Source of the DNA: Mycobacterium sp. SMC-8
GTDB taxonomy: Bacteria; Actinomycetota; Actinomycetes; Mycobacteriales; Mycobacteriaceae
NCBI RefSeq assembly: GCF_025263565.1
Contig: NZ_CP079865.1
Location: 930,001 to 994,000, forward strand
Direction: 5' to 3'
Length of the DNA stretch: 64,000 bases
The translations under genes were made by a program, and so were the position numbers. Numbering within the stretch: the first letter of the stretch is position 1; each line of letters opens with the position of its first letter. This document shows, piece after piece, positions 35,910-45,207 of this stretch. A model generated the notes under the pieces. It ran no database searches, was not told the origin of the DNA, and worked only from the letters and a program-made list of their open reading frames with translations.

Positions 35910-36693
35910 AGCTGCGACCGTACTCGATTACTTGTCTTTGCGAGACAACAGACGCCCGCAGGTTCGACCCTTCGAGACATACCGATCGCGGATCCGGGTA
36001 TCTACGCTGTTAAGGAGCGGTGAGCCACGTTTTACCATTTCAGCAGCCGAACGAGGCATTGCTGTGGGCCACGGCGAACGGATGCGCGTGAAGAGGAAGG
36101 CGGAGGCATGAGTTGTCTGCTCGCAATAACCTTGTTTGCGGCCTTCGCGGCCGGAGCAGCCCCATTGCGAGGAACGATCAGCACCGCCCTGGCCGCAATA
36201 GACGACTTTCTCGATCGTTTCGGCCACGAAGTTTCCGGAACTGCTCATGCGAAGGAACGCCCGCCGCTCTGACGAGGTGGTCGAATCGGGCGCCGGATAT
36301 GCCCGCCCGCCTCCCGCATACCGAAGCTGAAGCCTGGATAGCAGTAGGCTGTCCTCTGGACTCGCCCCCGGCCGTCGACTGACTCCAAGATCCCAACAGC
36401 AGCGCCGATCTGATCCGGGTCGCCCCGGCGGCGGGTGTGTTCGTCAAGGTGTGCGGGCACTGGTTCGGAGAACTCCGACCGCTCGATCCGACCTGGACAG
36501 CGCCCACCAGCAAAATGCTTCGGTTCGAATGATAATTCGGCCCAGGCGATGGTCGAACCATACGGTTTGGCATCGCTGCCTTCGGATGCGCCGATACTGC
36601 GCCGCCGGGGTTCCGTTCATGGAGGTAGTTCTGACACCTCGACAACGAACCAGAGTGGCCGGGCCGCGGCCATCGCAGGGCCCTGAAAGACGC
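35910..36693. other. Long region without a recognised gene
   Basis: 784 bp. On the minus strand, the frame starting near 36460 includes GILESVDGRGRVQRTAY and YPGFSFGMREAGGHIRRPI, which look protein-like, and the frame from 36248 begins SSGNFVAETIEKVVYCGQGG. Neither is assignable to a family by eye, and both lack a clear ribosome site. It could be a decayed gene between the regulator and the hydrolase. Confidence 0.35.
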
Positions 36694-37593
36694 TCAGTCC
36701 GACGAGTCGTTCAGCGTGCGGTCGAGAAAATCTGCGACTGCCGAAGTGAAGGCGTCGTTGTCGTCGCCCGCAACCATGTGGCCCGTGCCCGAAACGTCGA
36801 CAGCCTCGGCGTGCGGTACGACTTCGAGGAACTCCTCGACCGACTGCTGCGACGTCACGTCGGAGTGAACGCCGCGAATGAGAAGCGTTGGTGCTCGCAC
36901 GCGGCGGGCCCCTTCGATGAGAAGGTCGCTTATGGCGCCGAATTCTTTGGCACCAGTTGCTGGGTCGCCCTGCAGGAACTCGAAGTTGGAAGCTATGAAC
37001 GCCGGATCCCATCGCCAGATCCACCGACCGTCGTCGCGCTGCTGCAAGACCTTTCGGAGACCGTCCAAGTTCTTGGGCCGAGCGCGATGCCGGTTGTACT
37101 GGGCAATGACGTCCGCGGCCGCGTCGAGCGTATCGAATCCGTCGGGATGGGCGCCCATGAAAGACACGACGCGGCGTGCTCCGTGAAACTCCATTCGCGG
37201 AGTTATGTCGACCAGTACGACGGCTCCCCACAGATCGGCAGGCGCCACCAAATGCGTTCCCAACACCGTCATGCCGCCCAAGGATGCGCCAACGACAGCT
37301 GGCGGGCGGCCATCGCTGGCATATCGGCGAATCGACAGCAGGTCGGATGCAAGTCGGTCGAGATCGTATCGACCATCGGGGTCCCACTCGCTGTCGCCGT
37401 GACCGCGGGCGTCGTAAGCGACGACGGTATACCCGCGCGCGTGTAAGCGGCGCGCGGTAGTCGCCCAGGCATGGCGGTTCTGTCCACCGCCGTGCAGCAG
37501 TATGACGACCGCGCGGGCGGATTCGTGTCGGTAGACATCGGCTGCAAGGGCGGTTCCGTCTTCGTTGCGGACGCGCTCGAACGTTGAGGTCAT
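36694..37593 (-). CDS. Alpha/beta hydrolase
   Basis: 299-aa hydrolase: LLHGGGQNRHAW (oxyanion HG), nucleophile in GASLGGM, Asp expected in RGVHSDVTS, His in GTGHMVAGDDND. The YDARGHGDS segment is typical of the fold. Start ATG 37593, with GAGGAC upstream. Downstream of the thioesterase and TetR genes on the same strand with short gaps, so probably one operon. Substrate unknown; could be a thioesterase, lipase or C-C hydrolase. Confidence 0.88.
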   Translation of the reverse strand: MTSTFERVRNEDGTALAADVYRHESARAVVILLHGGGQNRHAWATTARRLHARGYTVVAYDARGHGDSEWDPDGRYDLDRLASDLLSIRRYASDGRPPAVVGASLGGMTVLGTHLVAPADLWGAVVLVDITPRMEFHGARRVVSFMGAHPDGFDTLDAAADVIAQYNRHRARPKNLDGLRKVLQQRDDGRWIWRWDPAFIASNFEFLQGDPATGAKEFGAISDLLIEGARRVRAPTLLIRGVHSDVTSQQSVEEFLEVVPHAEAVDVSGTGHMVAGDDNDAFTSAVADFLDRTLNDSSD

Positions 37594-37645
37594 TTGCTGT
37601 GTCCTCGATGGTCGCCTTGGGCAGCGTTCTCGTTCCGCGACCGGA

Positions 37646-38080
37646 TCACGAGGCGCTCTGGGCGACGACGGTCACTGTTCCCTGTGCGGCGCATACCGGG
37701 CGTCCCGTATTGGTGATGTCGATCCTGGCGACGCCGCTACGCTTCCCCAGCGCGATGATGTCGGCGACCGCAACGCAGACTCCACTGGACACCGGACGTA
37801 GGAGGTTCAGTTTGAATTCGGTTGTGGCCACCCATGACCCAGGTGGGATCACCGGATAGAACACCACGCCCAAGCAGTGGTCGACCATCGCTGACAGGCA
37901 TCCGCCATGCAGAGTGCCGAAAGGAGTCAACAAATCGGCTCGGGCGTCCATTTCCACTACCAGTCTCCCGGCGGAGAACTCGATGTGGCGGAAGTCCAAG
38001 TACTTGGCGAGCCCTCCCGAGGTTCCCCCCGCGTGCTGGAGCTCCTCGGCTATTTGCTTGTTGAACTGGGGGAAGTCCAT
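37646..38080 (-). CDS. PaaI-type thioesterase (hotdog fold)
   Basis: 144-aa single hotdog domain. GTLHGGCLSAMVDHCLG is the PaaI/acyl-CoA thioesterase signature, with the catalytic acidic residue in VDH. LRPVSSGVCVAVADIIALGKRSGVARIDI forms the remaining sheet. It should release acids from CoA esters. Middle gene of the TetR-thioesterase-hydrolase operon. Confidence 0.9.
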   Translation of the reverse strand: MDFPQFNKQIAEELQHAGGTSGGLAKYLDFRHIEFSAGRLVVEMDARADLLTPFGTLHGGCLSAMVDHCLGVVFYPVIPPGSWVATTEFKLNLLRPVSSGVCVAVADIIALGKRSGVARIDITNTGRPVCAAQGTVTVVAQSAS

Positions 38081-38128
38081 GGTCAGCGCCTCGTTTCGTT
38101 CAGCGATACCGATGCCATCGCTGAGACA

Positions 38129-38776
38129 CTACTCCGCAGTTGTCGCAGCAATGCAACTGTGAGTGTCGGCCAGTAGCGCGGGAAGCAGGAATCGGCGCAA
38201 GAAAGCATCGATTCCTTCGGGGCTGCGGTGCCGGGGGCCGCGAACCGCGAGCAAGCTGAGGATGATGCGCAAAATCCATTCGGCGGCGTCATCGACCGAA
38301 ACGCCGGCTTCGAGTTGATGCCAGTGTGCGGCGAACACGGGTCGCAGAAACTCGGCGACGAGTTCGAACAGCGCCACCGACGTTCCCTCGGCCAGTCCCA
38401 CGCCGGCGAGTTCATCGTCGCTGGCGAAGAGCATGCCGATTATCGGTTCGCGGCGTGCCGCGCGCACCGTGACTGCAACGAAGTCCAATATGGCAGAGCC
38501 CAAGTCGGTGTGCGCCAAGATCCGTCCGCTGGTGCGGTGCAGGTAGCGTTCCGCTGCGCGGACGATGACACCGGATACGACGGATTCGCGACTAGCGAAG
38601 TAGCGATAGACCGTGGCGCGCGATACGCCCGCATGCCTGGCGATATCCTCCATCGTGGTGCCCGACAGCCCCTTGCCTTGCAGGCACGTTTCGGCGGCGT
38701 CGAGTAGGCGATCGCGCGCCATATCGCGGTTTCGCCCAGGAGTCGCGTCGCCCCGCCGCAACGATCTCTTCGTCAC
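38129..38776 (-). CDS. TetR family transcriptional regulator
   Basis: 215-aa regulator: HTH LLDAAETCLQGKGLSGTTME then DIARHAGVSRATVYRYFASRE (about residues 24-65). Start is GTG 38774-38776. It is divergent from the thiolase operon with candidate half-sites between them, and it heads its own operon with the thioesterase and hydrolase, so it may control both directions. Confidence 0.88.
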   Translation of the reverse strand: MTKRSLRRGDATPGRNRDMARDRLLDAAETCLQGKGLSGTTMEDIARHAGVSRATVYRYFASRESVVSGVIVRAAERYLHRTSGRILAHTDLGSAILDFVAVTVRAARREPIIGMLFASDDELAGVGLAEGTSVALFELVAEFLRPVFAAHWHQLEAGVSVDDAAEWILRIILSLLAVRGPRHRSPEGIDAFLRRFLLPALLADTHSCIAATTAE

Positions 38777-38826
38777 GGGTACGAGTATGCCCTGTCAAGG
38801 GACCCGCTCTGTCGAACACCCGCGGT

Positions 38827-38870
38827 TGTCGCATGGAAACGGATGTGACAATATCGCAGTCGTGTCGCAT
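38827..38870. promoter_or_regulatory. Three TGTCGCAT-type half-sites
   Basis: TGTCGCAT (38827-38834), inverted ATGTGACA (38843-38850, one mismatch to the inverse) and TGTCGCAT again (38863-38870). The first pair forms an 8+8+8 inverted repeat. They lie between the divergent TetR and thiolase starts (38776 and 38903), the expected place for an operator. Confidence 0.6.
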
Positions 38871-38902
38871 AGAAGACCTCGACGATGAGCGTGATCTGAC
38901 CG

Positions 38903-40396
38903 TTGGCCATCCCACCACGCACTCCGGTTGTCGTCGGCGTCGGTGAACTGACACATCGCGGTGAAGGCACCGTCGATCCCATCGATTTGGCCGCCGAGGC
39001 CGCGCGTCGAGCGCTGCATGATGCTTCGGCCGCGATCGGGCATCGCATCGATACCGTGGCGACGCCCGGAATCTTGATGATCCCACGCGACAACCCCGCG
39101 TCGAGGATTGCCGAAGCGACTGGGCTGACGCCGGATCATCGCATCAGTTGTCCGGTCGGCGGCAACACCCCCCAGTATCTGGTCGAGGTCCTCGGCCGCC
39201 GCATTTGGCGCGGCGTCAGCGACGGGGCTCTGATCGTCGGAGCGGAAAGCGGCGCGTCAGCACGCAAAGTCGCATCCGGTAGCGCACTTTTGGAGCCCAA
39301 ACCCATCGCAGCACAGGACGAGTCACTCGGTGACACCCGCCCGGGACTGAGCGAAGCCGAGGTGGGCGCCGGGTTACATTGGCCGCACGAGGTGTACCCG
39401 ATCTTCGAATCCGCGATCGCGGCCCGATCAGGCCGCACATTCGACGAACAGCGCCGCTGGCTGGGTGACTTGATGGCTCCGTTCACGGTTGAGGCGTCCC
39501 GACATCTCGAGCAGGCCTGGTTTCCGCGTGCCCGTAGCGCAGACGAGCTCAGCACGGTCTCCCCGGCTAACCGGATGGTGTGCGAGCCGTATCCGAAGCT
39601 GCTCAACAGCATCATCGCCGTGGATATGGCTGCCGCTTTCGTGATCATGGCCGCCGAAGTCGCCGAGGAACTCGGAGTGCCCAGTGATCGTTGGGTCTTC
39701 CCGTGGTCGTCGGCCACATGCAACGACGTGTATTTCCCGGTTCAGCGGCCTGATCTGGGTCGTTCCGCCGGAATAAGGGCCGCCGGCAAGGCGGTATTGG
39801 CGGCCAGTGGACTTCACATCGACGACATTAGATGGTTTGATTTCTACTCTTGCTTTCCTTCCGCGGTCGAGGCGGCGATCGACGCCTTGGATCTCGACCC
39901 GGCGGATGACCGCGGGTTCACGGTGACCGGCGGACTGCCCTACCACGGAGGGCCGGGTAACAACTATGTCAGCCATTCGATCGTCGAGATGGTGCGACGC
40001 TGCAGGAGCGACCCGGACGCCGTCGGGCTCGTGTCCGGACTGGGCTGGTACATCACAAAGCACTCGCTGGGTCTGTGGTCGGCGACTCCACCGCCAACGG
40101 GATGGCAGACTCCGGACATGGCCGATGCGCAGTCTGCGATCGACGGCACCTCCCTCCCGGTCGCTTCTCCCGCCGACGCATCCGGAGAGGCGACCATAGA
40201 TGGATACACGGTCGTGCACGACCGTGACCAAGGCCCCTCCTGGGTGCCGATTTTCGCGCGCATGACCGACGGCCGCCGCGTCGCGGCGCGCAGTGACGAT
40301 GCCGAGGTGGCGGTGGCAATGTCACGAGACATGTGCGTCGGACACCAAGTCGCCGTGCGGCAGGCGGACGGACACGTCGAATTCGAACTGTCGTGA
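38903..40396 (+). CDS. Thiolase-like / acetyl-CoA acetyltransferase family protein
   Basis: 497-aa protein of the thiolase superfamily branch with a C-terminal OB-like extension found in mycobacteria. Start segment RTPVVVGVGELTHRG, the region CPVGGNTPQYLVE where ordinary thiolases carry the nucleophilic Cys (a Cys lies 5 residues before Asn-Thr), and GGLPYHGGPGNNYVSHSI with the second active-site His. A C-terminal SWVPIFARMTDGRRVAARSDD domain follows. Start TTG 38903; the next residues match the family start. First gene of an operon with the alcohol dehydrogenase (GTGA overlap). Could cleave or move acyl groups on CoA. Confidence 0.8.
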   Translation: MAIPPRTPVVVGVGELTHRGEGTVDPIDLAAEAARRALHDASAAIGHRIDTVATPGILMIPRDNPASRIAEATGLTPDHRISCPVGGNTPQYLVEVLGRRIWRGVSDGALIVGAESGASARKVASGSALLEPKPIAAQDESLGDTRPGLSEAEVGAGLHWPHEVYPIFESAIAARSGRTFDEQRRWLGDLMAPFTVEASRHLEQAWFPRARSADELSTVSPANRMVCEPYPKLLNSIIAVDMAAAFVIMAAEVAEELGVPSDRWVFPWSSATCNDVYFPVQRPDLGRSAGIRAAGKAVLAASGLHIDDIRWFDFYSCFPSAVEAAIDALDLDPADDRGFTVTGGLPYHGGPGNNYVSHSIVEMVRRCRSDPDAVGLVSGLGWYITKHSLGLWSATPPPTGWQTPDMADAQSAIDGTSLPVASPADASGEATIDGYTVVHDRDQGPSWVPIFARMTDGRRVAARSDDAEVAVAMSRDMCVGHQVAVRQADGHVEFELS

Positions 40397-41490
40397 ACGC
40401 CGACGCGCTCGTGCTGACCAAGCCGCGCACCCTTGAACGGCGGCATCTTCCGGTGCCGCGCATCGACGACGAGTCCGGTCTCCTGCGGATCGAGGCGTGC
40501 GGGCTCTGCGGAACCGACCACGAGCAGTTCAGCGGACACCTGCCGACGGGGTTCGCCTTCATCCCCGGACACGAGATCATCGGCGTCATCGAGGGAATCG
40601 GTGACGCCGCGCGCGAGCGTTGGGGCGTCTCGGTGGGTCAGCGAGTCGCCGTCGAGGTGTTCCGATCGTGTCGGGAGTGCGACTCGTGCGGCCGCGGCGA
40701 GTATCGCAGGTGCTCGAGCAACGGCCTCGCCACCATGTTCGGCTTCGTCGACGTGAACATCCCGCCCGGCCTGTGGGGAGGCTATGCAACCCACCTGCAT
40801 CTGCCGTTCGATTCCATGCCGTTGCCGGTCCCGGACGGACTCGACCCGATCGTCGCGACGTTGTTCAATCCGCTTGGGGCAGGGATCAAATGGGCTGCCA
40901 TGTTGCCCGAGACAAGCCCGGGCGACGTCGTCGCGGTCCTCGGACCAGGGATCCGCGGGATTTGTGCTGCCGTAGCCGCCAAGGAGGCCGGAGCGGCATT
41001 CGTCGCGATGACCGGGGTCGGCCCTCGCGACCGAACTCGGCTAGCCGCAGCCCACCAGTTCGGCGTGGACCTGACCATCGACGTCACCGAAGACGACCCG
41101 GCGCAGGCCCTGCAAATGGCGACCGGCCGGCTCGCAGATGTCGTCGTCGACGTCACCGCGAAGGCGCCAGCCGCATTCGCGGACGCCGTCGGACTCGCGC
41201 AGCCCGGCGGACGCGTGGTGGTCGCGGGCACACGCGGCGGCGGCGGAGCGCCGGGCTTCGAGCCAGACCTGCTCGTATTCAAGGAACTACGCATCTTCGG
41301 TTCGTTGGGGGTCGACTACCCCGCCTACCAGAGCGCCATCGAGCTGCTGGTCTCTAGGCGTTGGCCCTTCGAAGAATTGCACCGCGAGATCACCGGTTTC
41401 GCCGGCCTGCCCGGGCTGCTCGACCTTCTGGCCGGCAACGAGCCGGACCGGGTCCCCGCTCTGCACAACGTCTTTGTGCCGATCGCCTGA
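40393..41490 (+). CDS. Zinc-dependent alcohol dehydrogenase (MDR family)
   Basis: 365-aa medium-chain dehydrogenase. Catalytic zinc ligands in CGLCGTDH and GHE, structural zinc site in CRECDSCGRGEYRRC (four Cys), NAD site GPGIRGICAAVAA. Start GTG 40393 overlaps the thiolase stop. Oxidises an alcohol (or reduces an aldehyde) in the same pathway; the substrate is not evident. Confidence 0.9.
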   Translation: MNADALVLTKPRTLERRHLPVPRIDDESGLLRIEACGLCGTDHEQFSGHLPTGFAFIPGHEIIGVIEGIGDAARERWGVSVGQRVAVEVFRSCRECDSCGRGEYRRCSSNGLATMFGFVDVNIPPGLWGGYATHLHLPFDSMPLPVPDGLDPIVATLFNPLGAGIKWAAMLPETSPGDVVAVLGPGIRGICAAVAAKEAGAAFVAMTGVGPRDRTRLAAAHQFGVDLTIDVTEDDPAQALQMATGRLADVVVDVTAKAPAAFADAVGLAQPGGRVVVAGTRGGGGAPGFEPDLLVFKELRIFGSLGVDYPAYQSAIELLVSRRWPFEELHREITGFAGLPGLLDLLAGNEPDRVPALHNVFVPIA

Positions 41491-41525
41491 CAGCGCCAAC
41501 TAGCGCCCAACCGGAAGGATCCACC

Positions 41526-42101
41526 GTGAGCAGCCAAAGCCGGGTTGACATGCTTGCCCTGACAGATGCCCGCGAGCGCGCCGCTCAATGCGGGATTCCG
41601 GACGCCATGGCTGAACTGTCTGTTTTCAGGATCGCGCTTCATCAGCCCCCTGTAGCCGTCGCATTGCATGGAATGCTGGAGGCGTTGCTGTGGAAAGGCG
41701 CGCTGGATGCGCGGCTACGGGAGCTGATCATCATGCGAATCGGCTGGGTCACTGATTCGGTCTATGAGTGGACGCAACACTGGAGGGTTGCCCGCTTGCT
41801 CGATGTGCCCGAACGCGACCTGCTCGGGGTGCGCGACTGGCAGAACGCCGGCCACTTCGGCGAAGCCGAGCGGGCGGTACTGGCGGCGACAGACGAGACG
41901 TTGCGTGACGGCACCATCTCGGATGAAACCTGGGCTGAGTGTCAGCGCGCGTTGCACGGGGACCCGGCCGTCCTCGTCGAACTCGTCGCCGCGATCGGGA
42001 ATTGGAGATTGTTCTCAGCGCTGCTGCGGTCCTTGCACGTGCCGCTAGAAGACGGCCTCGAAGGATGGCCCCCTGACGGAGTTCGACCCTCCGTTGACTG
42101 A
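41526..42101 (+). CDS. Carboxymuconolactone decarboxylase family protein
   Basis: 191 aa. LDARLRELIIMRIGWVTDSVYEWTQHWRVAR is the CMD/AhpD-like core; the Glu and His in YEWTQH are the proton-relay residues, but the AhpD CxxC pair is absent, so peroxidase activity is unlikely. Start GTG 41526, with GGAAGGAT about 10 nt upstream, 35 bp after the dehydrogenase. Third gene of the thiolase operon. Confidence 0.85.
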   Translation: MSSQSRVDMLALTDARERAAQCGIPDAMAELSVFRIALHQPPVAVALHGMLEALLWKGALDARLRELIIMRIGWVTDSVYEWTQHWRVARLLDVPERDLLGVRDWQNAGHFGEAERAVLAATDETLRDGTISDETWAECQRALHGDPAVLVELVAAIGNWRLFSALLRSLHVPLEDGLEGWPPDGVRPSVD

Positions 42102-42132
42102 AGGGTGATCGGCTCGCCATGTCGACTCCGTG

Positions 42133-42681
42133 CTATGACTCTGCCCCTAGCACCTGTTGGTCGGGATCTGACGATGTCGAACGGTCGGGCGGTTGCATCT
42201 GCAGACGGCGATTCCACCACCGAGGATTGCGCCGGGCCTGAAGACTGAGCCGACGGAATTCCATCCGCTGCAGTCGAAGGAGAACTGGAACACCCAGCAG
42301 CGGGACGATCGCACCACGGACCGCACCTCGGCGACCATTCTCCAGCAATCCGGCTACAGCACTGAGCCCCGAAATGTAAAGAATACCGTTGTAAGGCACC
42401 AGGATTGGGCCGCATAGTCCTTCGCACTCGGACAGGCTTGGCACACCAAATCTCCAGCGCTTCGGCCAGTGTATGAAGTGAGCCAACACGGTCGTCAGGA
42501 ACAGGCCGTTCACAACACCGAGGACAGCCTCGTGACGCTTATCGGCACGTTCCGCCATGCGAAGTACTACTGCGGTGCTCATGCCCCAACCCGTCGCTGC
42601 CGGCACCGGACCAATCACCGACGCGAACGGCATCGCAACTCCGGACAGCAATTCGTAGAAGACATGCGCGCTCGCTGACAC
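42133..42681 (-). CDS. Conserved mycobacterial membrane protein
   Basis: 182 aa from GTG 42681 (the frame is open further upstream, to 42798). Hydrophobic segments lie near VVNGLFLTTVLAHFI, YISGLSAVAGLL and GAIVPLLGVPVLL; landmarks are HFIHWPKRWRFGVPSLSECEGL and VPYNGILYISG, and a basic tail RNPRWWNRRLQ. It resembles unannotated mycobacterial membrane proteins. Function unknown. The start and full extent are uncertain. Confidence 0.5.
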   Translation of the reverse strand: MSASAHVFYELLSGVAMPFASVIGPVPAATGWGMSTAVVLRMAERADKRHEAVLGVVNGLFLTTVLAHFIHWPKRWRFGVPSLSECEGLCGPILVPYNGILYISGLSAVAGLLENGRRGAVRGAIVPLLGVPVLLRLQRMEFRRLSLQARRNPRWWNRRLQMQPPDRSTSSDPDQQVLGAES

Positions 42682-42860
42682 GGCGCCAACTTGTGTGCAG
42701 ATTTGCCGGGACGTCTTCGGACGCTGACGGGACGGCGGTAATGGCCCTTCCGCCCGCATCAGCGGAATGCCTGAACGCGCGATGCGGCCACGGCGCAACG
42801 CACTTCTTCGTGAAGAGGTCGTTCCATATGGCGGCTTTCACCACAAAAGTACTTGTCGAC

Positions 42861-43730
42861 CTACACGTTACTCCGTAGCTGTTGGCCGCCATCGGCGTCG
42901 AAGAGTTCCTTGGTCCAACGTTCGAGGATTTCTGCGCTATCCCAGTCGTCGGGATGGAACCCGGCGTGGGTGTAGGAACGGAAGCGCTCAATCGCTGCTC
43001 GGCTGAACAGCGGGTTATGACGGAAGGCTCGAAGGCTGCGCAGCAACCGCACCGGGTTGTAGGCGGCACGATCGCCGGCCAGAGAGCGGGTGGTCTGGAT
43101 GACCAACTCGGTGAACAATAGGAGACTGGCGATCCGCATTCCCCAGACCCTGGTGCGTTCGCTTCCACCGACCGTCTCGTAGACATCGAAAGCGACGGCC
43201 TTGTGCTCGCATTCCTCCAGTGCGTGCCAAAGCAGAATCGGCCGCACCTCGGTGTAGCCGATCAGTTCTTGAGCTTCGTCGCTGGTGAGAATGATCTCGG
43301 CGAATGTCGCCGTGTAGTGCTCGAGGGCTGCCGTCACAGCCAGGCGCATCTTGGGAGAAAAACGCTTCTCGAGTCGGCCAACCAACTTCTTGATATGCCG
43401 ATCGATCCCCTCGGTGGGATAGCCCATCGCTTGAAGGCGATCGTTGAGCAGCCGATGCTGGTGCCGGTGGGTGGCCTCTTGAGCGATGAATCCCTTGACC
43501 GCCTCCTTCAGGTCAGCGTCGCTGATGTGGTCCCGGTACTCGCGGACTGACCGGATGAAGAAGTCTTCGCCTTCGGGGAACGTGGCCGACAAGGTGGACA
43601 CAAAGTGGCTCATCACCAAGTCGCCATCGACGAAGTGCTGCCGACTGGTCTCAGCAGGCATGTCGAATCGGACACGGCGGGGCTTCGGGACGACCCGCGT
43701 GGTGGGCCGTGTGGACGAATCGTCGCTCAT
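42861..43730 (-). CDS. PF10118-type metal-dependent hydrolase
   Basis: 289-aa protein of the predicted metal-dependent hydrolase family (PF10118). Metal-ligand-like motifs: FIAQEATHRHQHRLLN and WHALEECEHKAVAFDVY, separated by AALEHYTATFAEIIL, giving a four-helix diiron-like pattern. Start ATG 43728-43730, with AGGAGAACAAC upstream. Divergent from the TetR at 43806, which probably regulates it. Actual substrate unknown. Confidence 0.85.
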   Translation of the reverse strand: MSDDSSTRPTTRVVPKPRRVRFDMPAETSRQHFVDGDLVMSHFVSTLSATFPEGEDFFIRSVREYRDHISDADLKEAVKGFIAQEATHRHQHRLLNDRLQAMGYPTEGIDRHIKKLVGRLEKRFSPKMRLAVTAALEHYTATFAEIILTSDEAQELIGYTEVRPILLWHALEECEHKAVAFDVYETVGGSERTRVWGMRIASLLLFTELVIQTTRSLAGDRAAYNPVRLLRSLRAFRHNPLFSRAAIERFRSYTHAGFHPDDWDSAEILERWTKELFDADGGQQLRSNV

Positions 43731-43761
43731 GTTGTTCTCCTGTTGTCATGGGCACTGATGA

Positions 43762-43783
43762 TCTGACTTTACGCCTAGTCAGA
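43762..43783. promoter_or_regulatory. Inverted repeat TCTGAC-N10-GTCAGA
   Basis: 6-bp perfect arms (43762-43767, 43778-43783) between the divergent PF10118 gene and TetR gene, 23 bp before the latter's start: likely operator. Confidence 0.55.
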
Positions 43784-43805
43784 ATTAGATGGCAAGCTAT
43801 GCGTT

Positions 43806-44474
43806 GTGCGATCGGTGCGGGTGTACAGCGGGATGTCCGCCGAGGAGCGTCACCGGAACAGGCGCACGCGTCTCATCGAGGCCGCGATGGAGTTGATCGG
43901 CACGCACGGCGTTGCCGCCGCCACGGTGACTGCCGTATGCGCTGAGTCCGGCGTGACGTCACGCTACTTCTATCAGCATTTCCCTGACAGAGACGCCCTC
44001 TTGCGAGCTGTCTACCAGCAGCTCTACGCAACCTTCCAGGAGGTGATAGTTGACGCGATCCCCGATGCCGGCGCCCCACCCGAGGTGCTCGCGTACGCGC
44101 CGATCCGCGGGCTGGTCAGCATGATCAACAATGATCCTCGACTGGGTCGGATCTTGTTCGTGGAATCTGCAACGGAGCCGCTGCTTCGGGAGTTACGCAG
44201 CGACATGATGACCGGTTTCACCGACCTCGTATTGCGTGAGGCCAGACTTCACCTTGACATCGCCGACTCCGCAGTGGGCGTTGCCCATTTGGCCTCGACA
44301 TTGGGTGTGGGTGGGTTATTCGAAGTCTTGCGCCGCTGGCTCGACGGAGAACTCGAGTTCACCACCGATGAACTCGTTCAGCACTGCGCAGGTTTCCTGG
44401 GCAGCCTCGGCAGCTATGTGCTGCTGCAGAACGCAGTCGAGTCGGCCACGACCAAAGCCAAACCTCAGAGTTAG
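43806..44474 (+). CDS. TetR family transcriptional regulator
   Basis: 222 aa. HTH LIEAAMELIGTHGVAAATV then AVCAESGVTSRYFYQHFPDRD (about residues 23-62). Start GTG 43806. The ligand domain has a repeated hydrophobic pattern (STLGVGGLFEVLRRWLDGEL). Divergent from the PF10118 gene with an inverted repeat between them. Confidence 0.87.
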   Translation: MRSVRVYSGMSAEERHRNRRTRLIEAAMELIGTHGVAAATVTAVCAESGVTSRYFYQHFPDRDALLRAVYQQLYATFQEVIVDAIPDAGAPPEVLAYAPIRGLVSMINNDPRLGRILFVESATEPLLRELRSDMMTGFTDLVLREARLHLDIADSAVGVAHLASTLGVGGLFEVLRRWLDGELEFTTDELVQHCAGFLGSLGSYVLLQNAVESATTKAKPQS

Positions 44475-44565
44475 CTTCTGGCGCCTCCCGGCCGCGCTTC
44501 GCGAATGTCGAGGTGCCTCCGCTTGCTTCATTCCGGACTGAACACATGAACGCCGCTGTACAACA

Positions 44566-45207
44566 TTAGAGGCCAGCGTCGTCGACCAAATAACGTTCGG
44601 CGAGCGTCTCGGCAAGCCGACTCGTGTGCTCCACGATCTCCCCCTGGATGACGTCAAGCAAACCTGCATGCCATGCGGTGATCAATTCGACGAAGCCACC
44701 AACGGCCACCAGTGTGTCCATCCGAAGGGCGGTTTCATCGGCTTCCGGCCTCAGGTGTGGCTCACTGGCTGCGATCACCAGGTGTGTCGCCTCCTGCAGT
44801 GCGACAGCGCGCCGATCCTGAAGCGGGGAACTGCCCACGTGTTGAGCCAGTAGAATCTTCGCCCTGCCCGGATCCTCTGCAATCCGGTCGACCACCGCGG
44901 CGATGGTCACGCGGATGGTCTCCATCGGCGGCTGCCCGATGCGTTCTGCGAGCGTCGCAGAAACCTCACCGAGCATCTCGTTGCGCACGCCGTCCCATGC
45001 AGCGACAAGTAACTCGTCGCGGGTCTTGAAGTCTTCGTAGAAGTAACGGTCGTTCAGGCCGGTTTTGGCGCACACTCCTCTCATCGTGACTGCTGCCCAA
45101 CCGCTTTCACTCCAGATTTCCGTCGCGGCATCAATGAGGCGCTGACGGCGCTCCGCCCGGCGTTCAGCACCGGTACGCCCGCCCCATCTCTTCGACCGCG
45201 TCCGCAC
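44566..45207 (-). CDS. TetR family transcriptional regulator (paralogue of 23881-24522)
   Basis: 213 aa from GTG 45205-45207. HTH LIDAATEIWSESGWAAVTM then GVCAKTGLNDRYFYEDFKTR. Nearly every block matches the TetR at 23.9 kb, including RWGGRTGAERRA at the N-terminus and EIVEHTSRLAETLA at the C-terminus. It is divergent from mmpL (373 bp between), so mmpL may be its target. Confidence 0.88.
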   Translation of the reverse strand: MRTRSKRWGGRTGAERRAERRQRLIDAATEIWSESGWAAVTMRGVCAKTGLNDRYFYEDFKTRDELLVAAWDGVRNEMLGEVSATLAERIGQPPMETIRVTIAAVVDRIAEDPGRAKILLAQHVGSSPLQDRRAVALQEATHLVIAASEPHLRPEADETALRMDTLVAVGGFVELITAWHAGLLDVIQGEIVEHTSRLAETLAERYLVDDAGL

